A stretch of 64,000 nt of DNA from Actimicrobium sp. CCC2.4 (GCF_034347385.1 NZ_CP133777.1:1736001-1800000); one strand, 5' to 3'; positions 1 through 9,976 are shown, counted from the first letter of the stretch. Numbers and translations: made by a program. The notes: generated by a model from the sequence alone, not told the origin.

Positions 1-2714
1 CCGATACGAAGTCGTTGAAAGTGACCACCTACGGAATCCAGCTGGCCGGCAGTACGCCGAAGATCAACCTTGTTGTCAATGGCAAGCCGGTCGTTCTGCT
101 ACCGGCTTACCGGATGAACGCCGGGGGCAGAGGCATCTACAGCTCCGGCACCCTTGTCGATTTCAAGATCATTTCGCAGACCCCGACCAGTGGGTCGTTC
201 TATGTCAACTGGGAAGACTCCAGTCAGGGTGGTGACTTTGACCAGGATGTCTGGGGCATGCTGAACTACGTCATTTCGGGAAATACCCTCAAGATCACCA
301 CGGGGATCGTCGGTGCCTCGTCCATCAACGGGCAGGGTTTCGGGTATGTTATTTCAGGTACGGACAAGGATGGTCCGCATTTTCACTCTGGTGTCTACGG
401 CTACTCGTTCACAGATCCGACCAACCTGACGGTGACGCCGGCCGGTAGCTACCTCAACGCTTCCGGTGGCTGCAACGCGTGCGCCGGAAGCCTGAATCCA
501 CCCACTACGGCTACTTATCAGGCTTCGGGTGAGGTGTCGTTCCAGTTACAAGATCCCCTGTTCTACGCCGCAAAATGGGGGGGCTTTATCGATGGTAATG
601 GTAATGGCAAGCCCGACAATGTATCCGAATGGGACACCCGTCTGAGCAATGGTCGGCAAGGCTCGGATGGGATTCCCGATAACTATTTCTATGTCACTAA
701 TCCGGCTGCACTGGAGGTTTCGCTGCAACGTGCTTTCCAGTCCATTTTGCTCAATGCCTCGTCGGCATCGGTGGCCAGTAGCTCGACATCCCTCAATACC
801 GGTGCGCATATTTATCAGGCACGTTTCAATCCGTCGGACTGGTCCGGGCAATTGCAGGATTTTCCGATCGATCGAAATGGCGTGGTTGCGCCAACCCCGC
901 TCTGGGATGCGGGAGCCGCGTTGAATGGCCGGTCGCCGGCGTCGCGGGTGGTTCTTAGCTATAACGGCTTACCGGACATGCTCGGCGAAGGTGGAATTGC
1001 GTTTAATTGGGCAGCTTTGCCGGCACCCTACAAGTCGGCGCTCAATATCAATTCCGGGGCAATTAATGATGGCCGGGGCGAGTTGCGACTGAACTGGATC
1101 CGTGGCAACCAGACTCTGGAAGGCACGGCCTTCGACGCGTTTCGCGTGCGTCGGACGTCCGTGCTTGGCGATATCGTTAACTCGAATCCGCAATTCGTCG
1201 GCAAGCCTGACGGCGGCTACGCCGATCCGGATTATCCGGGTTTCATTTCGACATGGTCAGCGCGCACACCGATGGTCTATGTCGGCAGCAACGATGGAAT
1301 GCTCCATGGATTTTCTGCGACGGACGGCACCGAAAAATTGGCATTTGTCCCATCGCGCCTGATGCCGGTGCTGTCGCGATTGCCGGACCAGGGACTAGCC
1401 CATTCCTATCTGGTAGACGGCACGCCCATCGTGCGGGATGCCAAGGTCAACGGGGCCTGGAAAACCTTCCTGGTCGGCGGTCTGGCCAGCGGCGGACCCA
1501 GCGTGTTTGCGCTGGACGTCACCGATCCCGACAGTTTCAGCGAAGCTGCGACCAAGGCAGCCGCCATCGTCCAGTGGGAATTTACCGACGCCGTCGATGC
1601 GGACCTGGGCTTCACGTTCGGCCAGCCATCGATCGTCAAGATGGCAAATGGTCGCTGGGCTGCGGTGTTCGGCAACGGCTACAACAACACCTCGAGCGGC
1701 AACGCGTTTTTATACATCGTCTTCCTCGACCGTGCTGCCGGTAAAAAAACCTGGACGGCTGGTGTCGACTACCTGAAGCTGGCGACGGATAGTGCGATCG
1801 GTTCGCCGGCCACGCCGAACGGCTTGTCGGAGCCATTGCCGGTCGATGTCGATGGCAATGGCATGGTCGATGCCGTCTATGCCGGCGACCTGCGCGGCAA
1901 CATGTGGAAGTTTGCGCTCAGCAATGCCAATTCATCGGCCTGGGGAGCCGCTCAGTTGCTCTACACGGCCAAATCGGCCAGCGGCGTCGCGCAGCCAATC
2001 ACCTCCGCACCTGATGCAATACGCAATCCTGCCGGTGGCTACATGGTCACCTTTGGTACCGGCCGCTATTTGCAGCTCACGGATACCAGTGATTTAACAC
2101 CACAGACGTTTTACGGTATTTGGGACCCGGACGGCGTCACTGGAGCCACGAGTGCGACGGATCGCTCGGTACTGGTCAGGCAAACCATGCTTGCCGAGGT
2201 CACTGCCAGCGCCACTGACTTTACCGCGTATCGTCTGAGCTCCAATAACCTGGTCAATTACCCGGCGCAAAAAGGCTGGTACCTCGATTTGCAGACGCCG
2301 TCATCGCCGTTGCCGCAGGGGGAGCGGGTCATTTTCAATCCGGTAATTCGCGGTGGCCGGGTGATCTTCACCACCCTGATTCCGTCGTCGACGGCCTGTG
2401 TCTTCGGCGGTGATGGCTGGCTGATGGAGCTCGATGCGGTCAGCGGCAGCCGTCTGGCGGTCACGCCTTTTGATGTCAATAAGGATAACCAGTTTTCTGC
2501 CGCCGACTACCTGAAGGCCAGCGCCACAAGTGATGCCATTCCGGTCAGCGGCAGGCGTTCGACGATCGGGATCCCGTCGGCACCGACGATTTTGCGGGCC
2601 GAGCCGAAGCGCGAATTCAAGGTCATGTCGGGGTCGAAAGGCACTGTCGAGAGCGTGCTAGAAAACGCTGCCGGTTCCAGTGGCCGCTTGTCGTGGCGCG
2701 AAATCATGCGCTAA
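1..2714 (+). CDS. pilY1: PilY1-type pilus adhesin/biogenesis protein, 5' truncated by window edge
   Basis: The reading frame (first full codon at base 3) is open to the window edge, so the N-terminal part lies upstream; about 900 codons are visible. The C-terminal half has the PilY1 beta-propeller character, including the calcium-loop signature DVDGNGMVDAVYAGDL (bases about 1845-1890), the most recognisable PilY1 motif. Two more Asp/Asn-rich loops of EF-hand type occur: DGNGNGKPD at about 591 and DVNKDNQFSAAD at about 2472. PilY1 family proteins sit at the tip or base of type IV pili, promote pilus extension and surface sensing, and bind calcium. A pilin gene follows after 33 bp, as in the pilV-pilW-pilX-pilY1-pilE minor pilin clusters of Burkholderiales. 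The N-terminal von Willebrand A-like part cannot be judged here. Confidence 0.9.
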   Translation, partial: DTKSLKVTTYGIQLAGSTPKINLVVNGKPVVLLPAYRMNAGGRGIYSSGTLVDFKIISQTPTSGSFYVNWEDSSQGGDFDQDVWGMLNYVISGNTLKITTGIVGASSINGQGFGYVISGTDKDGPHFHSGVYGYSFTDPTNLTVTPAGSYLNASGGCNACAGSLNPPTTATYQASGEVSFQLQDPLFYAAKWGGFIDGNGNGKPDNVSEWDTRLSNGRQGSDGIPDNYFYVTNPAALEVSLQRAFQSILLNASSASVASSSTSLNTGAHIYQARFNPSDWSGQLQDFPIDRNGVVAPTPLWDAGAALNGRSPASRVVLSYNGLPDMLGEGGIAFNWAALPAPYKSALNINSGAINDGRGELRLNWIRGNQTLEGTAFDAFRVRRTSVLGDIVNSNPQFVGKPDGGYADPDYPGFISTWSARTPMVYVGSNDGMLHGFSATDGTEKLAFVPSRLMPVLSRLPDQGLAHSYLVDGTPIVRDAKVNGAWKTFLVGGLASGGPSVFALDVTDPDSFSEAATKAAAIVQWEFTDAVDADLGFTFGQPSIVKMANGRWAAVFGNGYNNTSSGNAFLYIVFLDRAAGKKTWTAGVDYLKLATDSAIGSPATPNGLSEPLPVDVDGNGMVDAVYAGDLRGNMWKFALSNANSSAWGAAQLLYTAKSASGVAQPITSAPDAIRNPAGGYMVTFGTGRYLQLTDTSDLTPQTFYGIWDPDGVTGATSATDRSVLVRQTMLAEVTASATDFTAYRLSSNNLVNYPAQKGWYLDLQTPSSPLPQGERVIFNPVIRGGRVIFTTLIPSSTACVFGGDGWLMELDAVSGSRLAVTPFDVNKDNQFSAADYLKASATSDAIPVSGRRSTIGIPSAPTILRAEPKREFKVMSGSKGTVESVLENAAGSSGRLSWREIMR

Positions 2715-2747
2715 GCGATGAACCTCGATAACCCGGCAGGAGGCGTG

Positions 2748-3122
2748 ATGACAGAATCAAATCGTAATGGCTTCACACTAATCGAACTGATGATTACCGT
2801 GGCGGTGATCGCGATCCTGGCAGCGGTGGCTTATCCGTCTTATGTCGAGCAGGTCAACAAGTCCCGGCGTGCTGAAGGGAAGTCGGCGATCTTGCAGACT
2901 GCGTCGCTGCAGGAGCGTTTTTTTACGCTCAACAACACTTACTCGACAACGCTGGTGGCACCGAGCACCCATTACGCGATCACGGTGATCAATCCGGCCA
3001 CGGACAGCTACTTGATCACGGCAACGCCGAATTTTGCCGACGCGAAGTGCGGTACGCTGACCTATAACCAGCTCGGCACGCAGACCGGGGGCGGTTCTGC
3101 GGATGTGGCGTATTGCTGGTGA
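2748..3122 (+). CDS. pilE: Type IV pilin / PilE-like prepilin
   Basis: A 124-residue prepilin. I start it at the ATG at 2748 because AGGAGG lies at 2738-2743; an upstream in-frame ATG at 2718 would give an unusually long leader. The leader MTESNRNG ends in Gly and is followed by FTLIELM, the prepilin peptidase (PilD) site with Glu at mature position 5. A hydrophobic helix follows (residues about 9-30, TVAVIAILAAVAYPSYV). Two Cys near the C-terminus (about residues 103 and 123) could form the disulfide-bounded D-region of type IVa pilins. The protein is short, as minor pilins are, and it follows pilY1, so it is probably a PilE-like minor pilin rather than the major subunit. Confidence 0.88.
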   Translation: MTESNRNGFTLIELMITVAVIAILAAVAYPSYVEQVNKSRRAEGKSAILQTASLQERFFTLNNTYSTTLVAPSTHYAITVINPATDSYLITATPNFADAKCGTLTYNQLGTQTGGGSADVAYCW

Positions 3123-3160
3123 CGTGCAGTGATACCGGCGTTTGTTCGGGGCGGTTTTCA

Positions 3161-3766
3161 GTGAGTCGTTTTCTGGCAGGGCTGGTGATCATCCTGCTGC
3201 ACGGCGTCTTCTGGCTATTGCTTGAGACCCGCATGCCGCCGCGTCATCCTGCCTCTGATGCGGTCCTCATGGTGCAGTTGCCGGTAACGCCTCCAGCGCC
3301 GCTGTCAGCGTCGCCGGTGGCTGCGCTGGCGCCGCCTGTATCGTCGGCGTCAGCGCCGGCTTCCCCGCTGTCACTGCCAATTGCCCAACCTGTGGTGGAT
3401 ATCCGGGAAGTGTTATCCGACGACTTGCTGCAGTACGATGGTGGCGGTGATGGCTATTCGGGTGCACTGGAAGTCGATCAGCGTGTTCGCGCACTGGCCG
3501 ACCTGCAGCCCGTTTATCCGCCGTCAGCTTTCAAGCTGCGCGAACACGGCCGGGTGCTGGTAGAAATTCTGATCAGCGAGCAGGGCGGCATCGACGTACT
3601 GCGCATCCTGGCGGCAACACCCGGATTTGCGGCCTCGGCCCTGACGGCATTTGACGGCATGCACTTTGATCCGGCCATGCGCGGGGGACGTCCTGTCGCA
3701 TCACGTCTGCTGGTCGAGCTGGTCTACCGTCTTGACGAACACATCGCCGTCGTGACGGGGCGGTGA
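3161..3766 (+). CDS. TonB-like energy transducer family protein
   Basis: About 201 residues from a GTG at 3161 preceded by a G-rich stretch; an upstream TTG at 3113 overlapping pilE is also possible. A single N-terminal membrane segment (FLAGLVIILLHGVFWLLL) is followed by an Ala/Pro/Ser-rich spacer and a C-terminal TonB_C-like domain (about residues 115-195) with the typical patterns QPVYPPSAF, GRVLVEILISEQGG and AALTAF-like helix. TonB proteins span the periplasm and pass proton-motive force to outer-membrane receptors. No exbB, exbD or receptor gene is visible nearby. The position directly behind pilY1-pilE suggests co-transcription and perhaps an envelope role linked to pili, which is inference. 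Confidence 0.75.
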   Translation: MSRFLAGLVIILLHGVFWLLLETRMPPRHPASDAVLMVQLPVTPPAPLSASPVAALAPPVSSASAPASPLSLPIAQPVVDIREVLSDDLLQYDGGGDGYSGALEVDQRVRALADLQPVYPPSAFKLREHGRVLVEILISEQGGIDVLRILAATPGFAASALTAFDGMHFDPAMRGGRPVASRLLVELVYRLDEHIAVVTGR

Positions 3767-3780
3767 GTTCAGGCAGTTCG

Positions 3781-5562
3781 TCAGTCGCTGATCGCCACCA
3801 GCGCGCGGTTGCGGCCGGCTATCTTGGCCGCATACAGGGCCGTGTCGGCGCGCATCAGCAGCTCGTTGCGGGTTATCCCGTGATGCGGATATTCGGCCAC
3901 GCCGGCTGAAAACGTGCAGCCTGTCAGCGTGTGGGTGCCGTGGCTGATCACTAGACTGCGGTACGCTGCGGCAATTGTCGCGATCTTGTTGAGGGCAGTC
4001 TCGCCATCGGCATCGCGCAGCAGTATGCAGAATTCTTCCCCGCCGTAGCGGCACAGCATGTCGCTGCCGCGCAGGTTGGCCTCGACCAGCCGTGCAAAAC
4101 GGATCAGCACTTCGTCGCCGAACGGATGGCCATACGTATCATTGACGCGCTTGAACAGATCGAGATCGACGATGACGACGGCGATCGGAAAACGACCGCT
4201 TGATTCGTGCAGCACGGCATTGAGGCAGGTTTCAAAATGCCGCCGGTTGTACAGGCCCGTCAGATGATCGCGGATCGCCTGTTCCTGCAACGAGCTTTGC
4301 AGCGAATTGACGTGGTGGATCTGATGCGTCAGTTCCTTGTTGAGGTCTTCCAGTTTCTGGTTATCAGCTTCGCGCGCCGCCTGTTTGGCCAGCGCGCTGT
4401 CGCGCTCTTCCTTGAGGTCTTTCATCTCGGTTTCGAGATGGCGCATCAGCAGGCGCGAGTCGCGCGCGGACTTGCTGCTGGCTTCGGCATGCGACTGATA
4501 CTGCTCGAGGTAACCATAGGCGTTTTGCCATTTGCCGAGCTTGGCATGGATGCCGGCCAGGCCCTTGTAAATCTGTTGCTGGTAAAACGGGTTGCGCGTC
4601 GTATTGAGCAGACTGCGCGCGTTTTCCAGCGCTGCCAGCGCTGCGCGGGTGCGACCTGCCGCCATGTCGAGCATGCCGCGTACCAGCCAGGCATGCATCT
4701 GTTCTTCATGATCGTCGTTGATCAGCGCAAATTGCTGGGCCTGGTTCAGCAAGGTCTCGGCGTCATCGAGTTTGAGTAGCAGGATGGAGGCGTGCGCGCC
4801 CAGGCTATGGATAAACGCCTTGTCGGCCGGATCAATCTCGGCGATGTCGAAAAATGGCGTGATTTCCTGCAATGCTTCTTGTGCCTTTCCGGTGGCCAGC
4901 AAACACATGGCCAGATTGCCCGAGACCAGCGGTTGCTGCGAATACAGTCCTTCGTTGCGGATGATATCTAGCGCTTCGCCCAGCAGCGGAATGGCGTCCT
5001 CGTCATTGCTCAGATCATGCTGGCAGGATGCCAGATTCGACAGCATGTTGACCCGGTGCGAGGCGGTGCCGAAGCGTTCGGCAATATCGAGTGCCAGCAA
5101 AAAATTGCGTGGACCGGCGCTGATGTCGCCACGACTGAGCGCGTCGATACCGAGCCGGTTGTAGAGCGAGAATTTATTGAGCGAATCGGGAATCTGACTG
5201 GCCAGCCTGCGCGCGTTATCCAGATATCTGGCAGAGCGCACGAAGTCGCCGCGCCGCGTCGCGATGGCACCCAGACAGACCGAGGCAGTCATCCCGCCTT
5301 CGGCATCATTGAGGCTCTGGAACAGGGCGGGCAGGGGCTTGCACATTGCCTCGGACTGTTCGAATTCGCCGGCATGGAATAACACTGACAGCAAATTCAG
5401 TCGGGCATGGGCACTGCCGCGCTGATAGCCAATGCGCTCGGAATGGGCAAGCGATATACCGGCCAGCCGGTTCGTTTCGTTGCGATTCGAGGCCAGGCAC
5501 GATAAAGCCTGGCGGTTGAGCCGATCAATCTCGGGCTTGTCGAGTTGTTCGTTGTCAGACAC
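3781..5562 (-). CDS. TPR-containing GGDEF diguanylate cyclase
   Basis: About 593 residues. I choose the GTG at 5562 because CAGGAG lies 8 nt upstream; an earlier GTG at 5589 would add nine residues. The N-terminal two-thirds is a helical, TPR-like repeat region (aligned LGxxxxxxGD and Y-A-type repeats), followed by a coiled coil rich in Lys/Glu/Gln, then a GGDEF domain starting at RDHLTGLYNRRHF. The active site is GGEEF (residues about 507-511), a functional variant, and an RxxD inhibitory site (RGSD) lies five residues before it. It should therefore make cyclic di-GMP from GTP and be product-inhibited. No membrane segment is evident, so it is probably cytoplasmic and tuned by protein contacts through the repeats. 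It converges on the pilus-linked genes, but a link to pili is only suggestive. Confidence 0.9.
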   Translation of the reverse strand: MSDNEQLDKPEIDRLNRQALSCLASNRNETNRLAGISLAHSERIGYQRGSAHARLNLLSVLFHAGEFEQSEAMCKPLPALFQSLNDAEGGMTASVCLGAIATRRGDFVRSARYLDNARRLASQIPDSLNKFSLYNRLGIDALSRGDISAGPRNFLLALDIAERFGTASHRVNMLSNLASCQHDLSNDEDAIPLLGEALDIIRNEGLYSQQPLVSGNLAMCLLATGKAQEALQEITPFFDIAEIDPADKAFIHSLGAHASILLLKLDDAETLLNQAQQFALINDDHEEQMHAWLVRGMLDMAAGRTRAALAALENARSLLNTTRNPFYQQQIYKGLAGIHAKLGKWQNAYGYLEQYQSHAEASSKSARDSRLLMRHLETEMKDLKEERDSALAKQAAREADNQKLEDLNKELTHQIHHVNSLQSSLQEQAIRDHLTGLYNRRHFETCLNAVLHESSGRFPIAVVIVDLDLFKRVNDTYGHPFGDEVLIRFARLVEANLRGSDMLCRYGGEEFCILLRDADGETALNKIATIAAAYRSLVISHGTHTLTGCTFSAGVAEYPHHGITRNELLMRADTALYAAKIAGRNRALVAISD

Positions 5563-5805
5563 CGGCACCACTCCTGATGGCAACTGCACTGTGATCTACC
5601 TTTGGACTGACCGTCGTCGCGGTGATGCCCTGGGTCGGGTTGTTCCAGAAAATTGTGCGCTTATAGTAACGAAGATTGATATTGATGCCGAGAAATTTTG
5701 GAAATGCTCCAGGTTTGTTCAGCAAAACAATGATTTCGCGGTGTCTCAATAATGCGGTCGGCACGGCGACACGGGTATGCTGGGCGGCATCTTACCCAAC
5801 GAAAG

Positions 5806-6306
5806 ATGATGATGAAATTTTCCAGTTGCGACCTGTGTGATGCCCATGAAGACTTGCTCCGGCTTGGCACATTGCAAGTGCTGCCTCCCGTCTTTCAACG
5901 CTACGGACAGGCACCGGCGTTCAGCGGACCAGCCTTCACATTAAAGGTCTTCGAGGACAATGCCCTGGTGCGTTCCGCGCTCGAGCAGCCCGGCCTGGGC
6001 CAGGTTCTGGTCGTCGACGGTGGTGGCAGTCTGCGCTGCGGCATGGTCGGTGGCAAGCTCGCAGCGCTGGCCGATACCAACGGCTGGAACGGCATCATCG
6101 TCTTTGGTTGTGTGCGTGACGTTGATGAACTCAATGCCGGTGCGGTCGGTATCCGCGCACTTGGCTTACACCCGCAACGTAGTGCGCGCAAGGGGCTGGG
6201 CGACGCCGGCCTGACTGTTGCGATCGCCGGTGTGATGGTGCGGCCCGGCGACTGGATTTATGCCGATGCCGACGGCGTGTTGGTCAGTCAGGAGCCGCTG
6301 AGTTGA
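5806..6306 (+). CDS. rraA: RraA-family protein (RNase E regulator / HMG-CHA aldolase family)
   Basis: About 166 residues when started at the first of three consecutive ATGs (5806); the upstream frame is open but GAAAG just before 5806 is the only candidate ribosome site, so the start is uncertain by a few codons. Motifs typical of the family are [15 protein letters not shown] and [13 protein letters not shown], including the G-x(n)-R-D pair that binds metal and substrate in 4-hydroxy-4-methyl-2-oxoglutarate aldolases. Length matches RraA of E. coli. Close homologues either inhibit RNase E or act as aldolases, and the sequence alone does not separate these. It is divergent from the GGDEF gene, across 243 bp. 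Confidence 0.82.
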   Translation: MMMKFSSCDLCDAHEDLLRLGTLQVLPPVFQRYGQAPAFSGPAFTLKVFEDNALVRSALEQPGLGQVLVVDGGGSLRCGMVGGKLAALADTNGWNGIIVFGCVRDVDELNAGAVGIRALGLHPQRSARKGLGDAGLTVAIAGVMVRPGDWIYADADGVLVSQEPLS

Positions 6307-6394
6307 ACATGGTGGCAGCGCGCTGAAAATCCATCCGGGAATCCGGTGACGGACTGCTAAAATTGGGGCTTCCTTTTTTTCTCGCCCACAGACT

Positions 6395-7501
6395 ATGTCC
6401 GGCAATACCTTCGGCACTTTATTTACCGTCACTACGTTTGGCGAATCCCACGGTCCGGCCATTGGCTGCGTCATTGATGGCTGTCCTCCCGGCATGTTGT
6501 TGTCGGAGGCGGACATCCAGCCCGAACTCGACCGGCGCAAGCCGGGCACCTCGCGGCACGTAACGCAACGGCAGGAGTCCGATACCGTCGAAATCCTGTC
6601 GGGTGTTTTCGAAGGCCGTACAACCGGCACCCCGATCGCCTTGTTGATCCGCAACGAAGACCAGCGCAGCAAGGATTACGGCAACATCACCGAGACCTTT
6701 CGTCCCGGTCATGCCGACTACGCCTATTTCCAGAAATACGGCATCCGTGACCCGCGGGGTGGTGGCCGCTCGTCGGCACGCCTGACCGCGCCCGTGGTGG
6801 GTGCTGCGGCGATCGCCAGAAAATGGCTGTTCGAACAATACGGCACAACGTTTCGCGGTTGCATGAGCCAGTTGGGCGACATCGTGATTCCGTTCGAATC
6901 CTGGGAACATGTCGACCGGAACCCGTTTTTTGCTGCGAACACCAGCGTGCTGCCGCAGCTCGAGGCGTATATGGATGCCCTGCGCAAGGATGGCGATTCC
7001 TGCGGAGCGCGCATCGATGTCGTTGCAGATAACGTCCCGGTCGGACTGGGCGAACCGATCTACGACAAGCTAGATGCCGAGATTGCGTATGCCTTGATGG
7101 GCATCAACGCCGTCAAGGGTGTGGAGATTGGCGCCGGCTTTAAATCGGTCGTCCAGAAAGGCACCGAACATGGCGACGAGCTGACACCACAAGGGTTTCG
7201 CAGCAACAATGCGGGTGGCGTGCTGGGCGGGATTTCGACCGGCCAGGCGATCACGGCATCGATCGCGATCAAGCCGACATCGTCTATCCGCAGCCCGCGC
7301 GATTCAATCGACAAGAACGGACAGCCGATCAAGGTCGAAACTTTTGGTCGCCATGATCCCTGCGTTGGCATCCGTGCCACGCCGATTGCCGAAGCGATGC
7401 TGGCGCTGGTGCTGATGGACCACGCTTTGCGCCATCGTGCCCAGTGTGGCGATGTGCAGGTGACGCTGGCGGCGATTCCGGCATCCGCAGCGCCGGGCTG
7501 A
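6395..7501 (+). CDS. aroC: Chorismate synthase
   Basis: 368 residues, normal length for bacterial AroC. The N-terminus [20 protein letters not shown] is the conserved chorismate synthase signature; further family motifs are [11 protein letters not shown] and the [10 protein letters not shown] segment. The enzyme removes phosphate from 5-enolpyruvylshikimate-3-phosphate to give chorismate, using reduced FMN without net redox change, and is cytoplasmic. It supplies chorismate to the trp genes further downstream in this window. No good Shine-Dalgarno site is visible before the ATG, only a T-rich stretch. Confidence 0.97.
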   Translation: MSGNTFGTLFTVTTFGESHGPAIGCVIDGCPPGMLLSEADIQPELDRRKPGTSRHVTQRQESDTVEILSGVFEGRTTGTPIALLIRNEDQRSKDYGNITETFRPGHADYAYFQKYGIRDPRGGGRSSARLTAPVVGAAAIARKWLFEQYGTTFRGCMSQLGDIVIPFESWEHVDRNPFFAANTSVLPQLEAYMDALRKDGDSCGARIDVVADNVPVGLGEPIYDKLDAEIAYALMGINAVKGVEIGAGFKSVVQKGTEHGDELTPQGFRSNNAGGVLGGISTGQAITASIAIKPTSSIRSPRDSIDKNGQPIKVETFGRHDPCVGIRATPIAEAMLALVLMDHALRHRAQCGDVQVTLAAIPASAAPG

Positions 7502-7570
7502 TACCGGCGCAAAAGGGGCGTAGTAGCCGGCCGGGGGAGGCGGTTTTGCGCGAATTTCGCTACGCAACTA

Positions 7571-7579
7571 TGGCATAAT
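7571..7579 (+). promoter_or_regulatory. Candidate extended -10 promoter for leuC
   Basis: TG at 7571-7572, one base, then CATAAT at 7574-7579 gives an extended -10 element 55 bp before leuC. No well-spaced -35 hexamer is seen, as tolerated for extended -10 promoters. This is the best candidate for the leuC-entericidin-leuD-leuB transcript. Confidence 0.42.
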
Positions 7580-7633
7580 CGGGATCCGATTTTCTTCGCT
7601 GAAGCCGCACCCGAAAACGGTGCGTAGCGCGCC

Positions 7634-9034
7634 ATGGCTCAAACACTCTACGACAAACTCTGGGATTCTCATGTGGTCGACACGGCCAGCGACGGTACGA
7701 CGATCCTTTATATCGACCGCCATCTGGTTCATGAAGTCACCAGTCCGCAAGCCTTCGATGGCCTGAAAATGGCCGGTCGCCAGCCATGGCGACTCTCCGC
7801 CAATCTGGCAGTCGCTGACCACAATGTACCGACCACCGACCGTGCCCAGGGTATCGCCGATCCGACCTCGCGCCTGCAAGTCGAGACCCTCGATGCCAAT
7901 GCCAAGACCTACGGTCTGACCTATTTCAACATGGCCGACAAGCGTCAGGGTATCGTCCACGTGATCGGTCCCGAGCAAGGCGCGACCTTGCCCGGCATGA
8001 CCGTCGTATGCGGCGATTCGCACACCTCGACCCATGGCGCTTTCGGTTGTCTGGCGCACGGCATCGGCACCTCTGAAGTCGAGCATGTGCTGGCTACCCA
8101 GACCCTCCTGACCAAAAAATCGCGCTCGATGCTGGTCCAGATTGATGGCGCGCTGCCACGGGGCGTCACGGCAAAGGACATTGTGCTGGCTGTGATCGGC
8201 CAGATCGGCACGGCCGGCGGCAATGGCTACGCGATCGAATTTGCCGGTAGTACGATCCGGTCGCTGTCGATGGAAGGTCGCATGACGGTCTGCAACATGG
8301 CCATTGAAGCTGGCGCCCGCGCCGGCATGATCGCCGTCGATGACACCACGATTGACTATGTCAAGGGGCGGCCGTTGTCGCCGGTCGGACCGCACTGGGA
8401 GCGCGCCGTCACGTGGTGGCGCACGCTGCACAGCGATGCCGGTTCGCGCTTCGACCTGGTCGTGACGCTTGACGCCAATCAGGTCAAGCCGCAGGTGACC
8501 TGGGGCACATCACCGGAAATGGTGGTCGCGATCGATGACCGGGTGCCGGATCCGGACAAAGAAAAAGACCCGACCAAGCGCGACTCGATGGAAAAAGCGC
8601 TGGCCTACATGGCTTTGAAACCCAATACCGCAATCGCTGATATCCGCATCGACAAGGTATTCATCGGATCATGTACCAATTCGCGTATCGAAGATTTGCG
8701 GGCCGCGGCAGCGGTCGTGCGCGGCAAGTTTCGCGCCTCCAATGTCCGGCTGGCGATGGTGGTGCCGGGCTCCGGTCTGGTCAAGGAGCAAGCCGAGCGC
8801 GAAGGTCTCGACAAGATATTCCGCGCTGCCGGTTTCGAATGGCGTGAGCCGGGTTGCTCGATGTGCCTGGCCATGAATGCCGACCGGCTCGAACCTGGCG
8901 AGCGCTGTGCATCGACGTCGAATCGTAATTTTGAAGGCCGGCAAGGTGCGGGTGGACGTACCCATCTTGTCAGTCCCGCCATGGCTGCAGCGGCAGGCAT
9001 TGCAGGACATTTTGTTGACGTTCGCACCTTATAG
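7634..9034 (+). CDS. leuC: 3-isopropylmalate dehydratase large subunit
   Basis: 466 residues, the standard LeuC length. With LeuD it isomerises 2-isopropylmalate to 3-isopropylmalate in leucine synthesis. The three Cys ligands of the [4Fe-4S] cluster are visible: Cys347 in FIGSCTNSR and Cys408/Cys411 in GCSMCLAMN. The N-terminal aconitase signature [12 protein letters not shown] is intact. The gene starts the leuC-(entericidin)-leuD-leuB group on the plus strand. Confidence 0.97.
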   Translation: MAQTLYDKLWDSHVVDTASDGTTILYIDRHLVHEVTSPQAFDGLKMAGRQPWRLSANLAVADHNVPTTDRAQGIADPTSRLQVETLDANAKTYGLTYFNMADKRQGIVHVIGPEQGATLPGMTVVCGDSHTSTHGAFGCLAHGIGTSEVEHVLATQTLLTKKSRSMLVQIDGALPRGVTAKDIVLAVIGQIGTAGGNGYAIEFAGSTIRSLSMEGRMTVCNMAIEAGARAGMIAVDDTTIDYVKGRPLSPVGPHWERAVTWWRTLHSDAGSRFDLVVTLDANQVKPQVTWGTSPEMVVAIDDRVPDPDKEKDPTKRDSMEKALAYMALKPNTAIADIRIDKVFIGSCTNSRIEDLRAAAAVVRGKFRASNVRLAMVVPGSGLVKEQAEREGLDKIFRAAGFEWREPGCSMCLAMNADRLEPGERCASTSNRNFEGRQGAGGRTHLVSPAMAAAAGIAGHFVDVRTL

Positions 9035-9064
9035 TTCGCAGTTAAAAAAGACGGGGAGCAGGGA

Positions 9065-9199
9065 ATGCATAAAACGAGCAAAACCATTGCACTGATGCTG
9101 GTGCTTGCCAGCTTCATGCTGTCTGGTTGCAATACGATCAACGGGCTGGGCAAGGATGTCGAGCGCGTTGGTGAAAAAGTACAAGGCGCGTCCCGTTAA
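9065..9199 (+). CDS. Entericidin A/B-family small lipoprotein
   Basis: A 44-codon gene lying between leuC and leuD. AGGGA precedes the ATG. The product has a Lys-containing N-terminus, a hydrophobic core and the lipobox LSGC with Cys22, then a short tail NTINGLGKDVERVGEKV, which matches the entericidin family (small lipoproteins of the toxin/antidote type in enterobacteria). It should be exported, lipidated and held in the envelope. Entericidin-like lipoproteins are commonly found at this site in Burkholderiales leu operons; why they are there is not known to me. Confidence 0.85.
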   Translation: MHKTSKTIALMLVLASFMLSGCNTINGLGKDVERVGEKVQGASR

Positions 9200-9297
9200 G
9201 ACACGCTGTTTCCAGTGGTCGGCATGGTGCCGGATGGTGCCATGCTGATTGCCTCAACCCAGTTGCACGCCTGAACGTCATTGATTGCTGACTTCAC

Positions 9298-9945
9298 ATG
9301 AATAAATTTAACTTGCATGACGGCCTGGTTGCTCCGCTGGACCGCGCCAATGTCGATACCGACGCCATCATTCCCAAACAATTCCTGAAATCGATCCAGC
9401 GCACCGGTTTCGGCCCGAACCTGTTCGATGAGTGGCGTTATCTTGACCACGGTGAGCCAGGTCGCGACAACTCGCGCCGCCCGCTGAATCCGGATTTCGT
9501 GCTGAACCAGTCGCGATACGCCGGCGCCTCTATCCTGCTGACCCGCAAGAACTTCGGTTGCGGTTCCTCGCGCGAGCACGCGCCGTGGGCGCTCGACCAG
9601 TACGGCTTTCGCGCCATCATTGCGCCAAGTTACGCTGACATCTTCTTCAATAATTGCTTCAAGAACGGCCTGCTGCCGATCGTGCTGACCGAAGCGCAGA
9701 TCGATCACCTGTTTGACGAAGTGCGTGCTTTTCCGGGCTTTCGTCTTGTTATTGATCTTGAGCTCCAGCTTGTCAGCACCACGAACGGCAGCGAAAGCTT
9801 TCCATTCGAGGTCGATACCTTCCGGAAGTATTGCTTGCAAAACGGTCTCGATGACATCGGCCTGACGCTGCAACAAGCCGACAAGATCCGCGCGTTCGAA
9901 GAGCGTCATCTGGCTGACAAGCCCTGGCTCACCAACGCGATCTGA
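9298..9945 (+). CDS. leuD: 3-isopropylmalate dehydratase small subunit
   Basis: 215 residues, normal for LeuD. Starts [20 protein letters not shown], and carries the swivel-domain motifs [13 protein letters not shown] and [15 protein letters not shown] used in binding isopropylmalate. It forms the dehydratase with LeuC encoded 264 bp upstream; the space between holds the entericidin-like gene. The product feeds LeuB, encoded immediately downstream. Confidence 0.97.
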   Translation: MNKFNLHDGLVAPLDRANVDTDAIIPKQFLKSIQRTGFGPNLFDEWRYLDHGEPGRDNSRRPLNPDFVLNQSRYAGASILLTRKNFGCGSSREHAPWALDQYGFRAIIAPSYADIFFNNCFKNGLLPIVLTEAQIDHLFDEVRAFPGFRLVIDLELQLVSTTNGSESFPFEVDTFRKYCLQNGLDDIGLTLQQADKIRAFEERHLADKPWLTNAI

Positions 9946-9961
9946 CGCTTTCTTTTTGCAG

Positions 9962-9976
9962 CCGGAGGCACTCCGG
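9962..9976. repeat. Small perfect hairpin between leuD and leuB
   Basis: CCGGAG (9962-9967), GCA loop, CTCCGG (9971-9976): a 6-bp GC-rich stem followed 6 nt later by a short T-run (9983-9987). It could pause transcription or protect an mRNA end within the leu operon; it looks too weak to be a strong terminator. Confidence 0.4.

Noticed and set aside
4207-4779. 190-codon plus-strand open frame opposite the GGDEF gene
   Set aside because: Antisense to the coiled-coil/TPR part of a recognisable protein; hydrophobic appearance arises from the reverse complement of Leu/Glu-rich codons.
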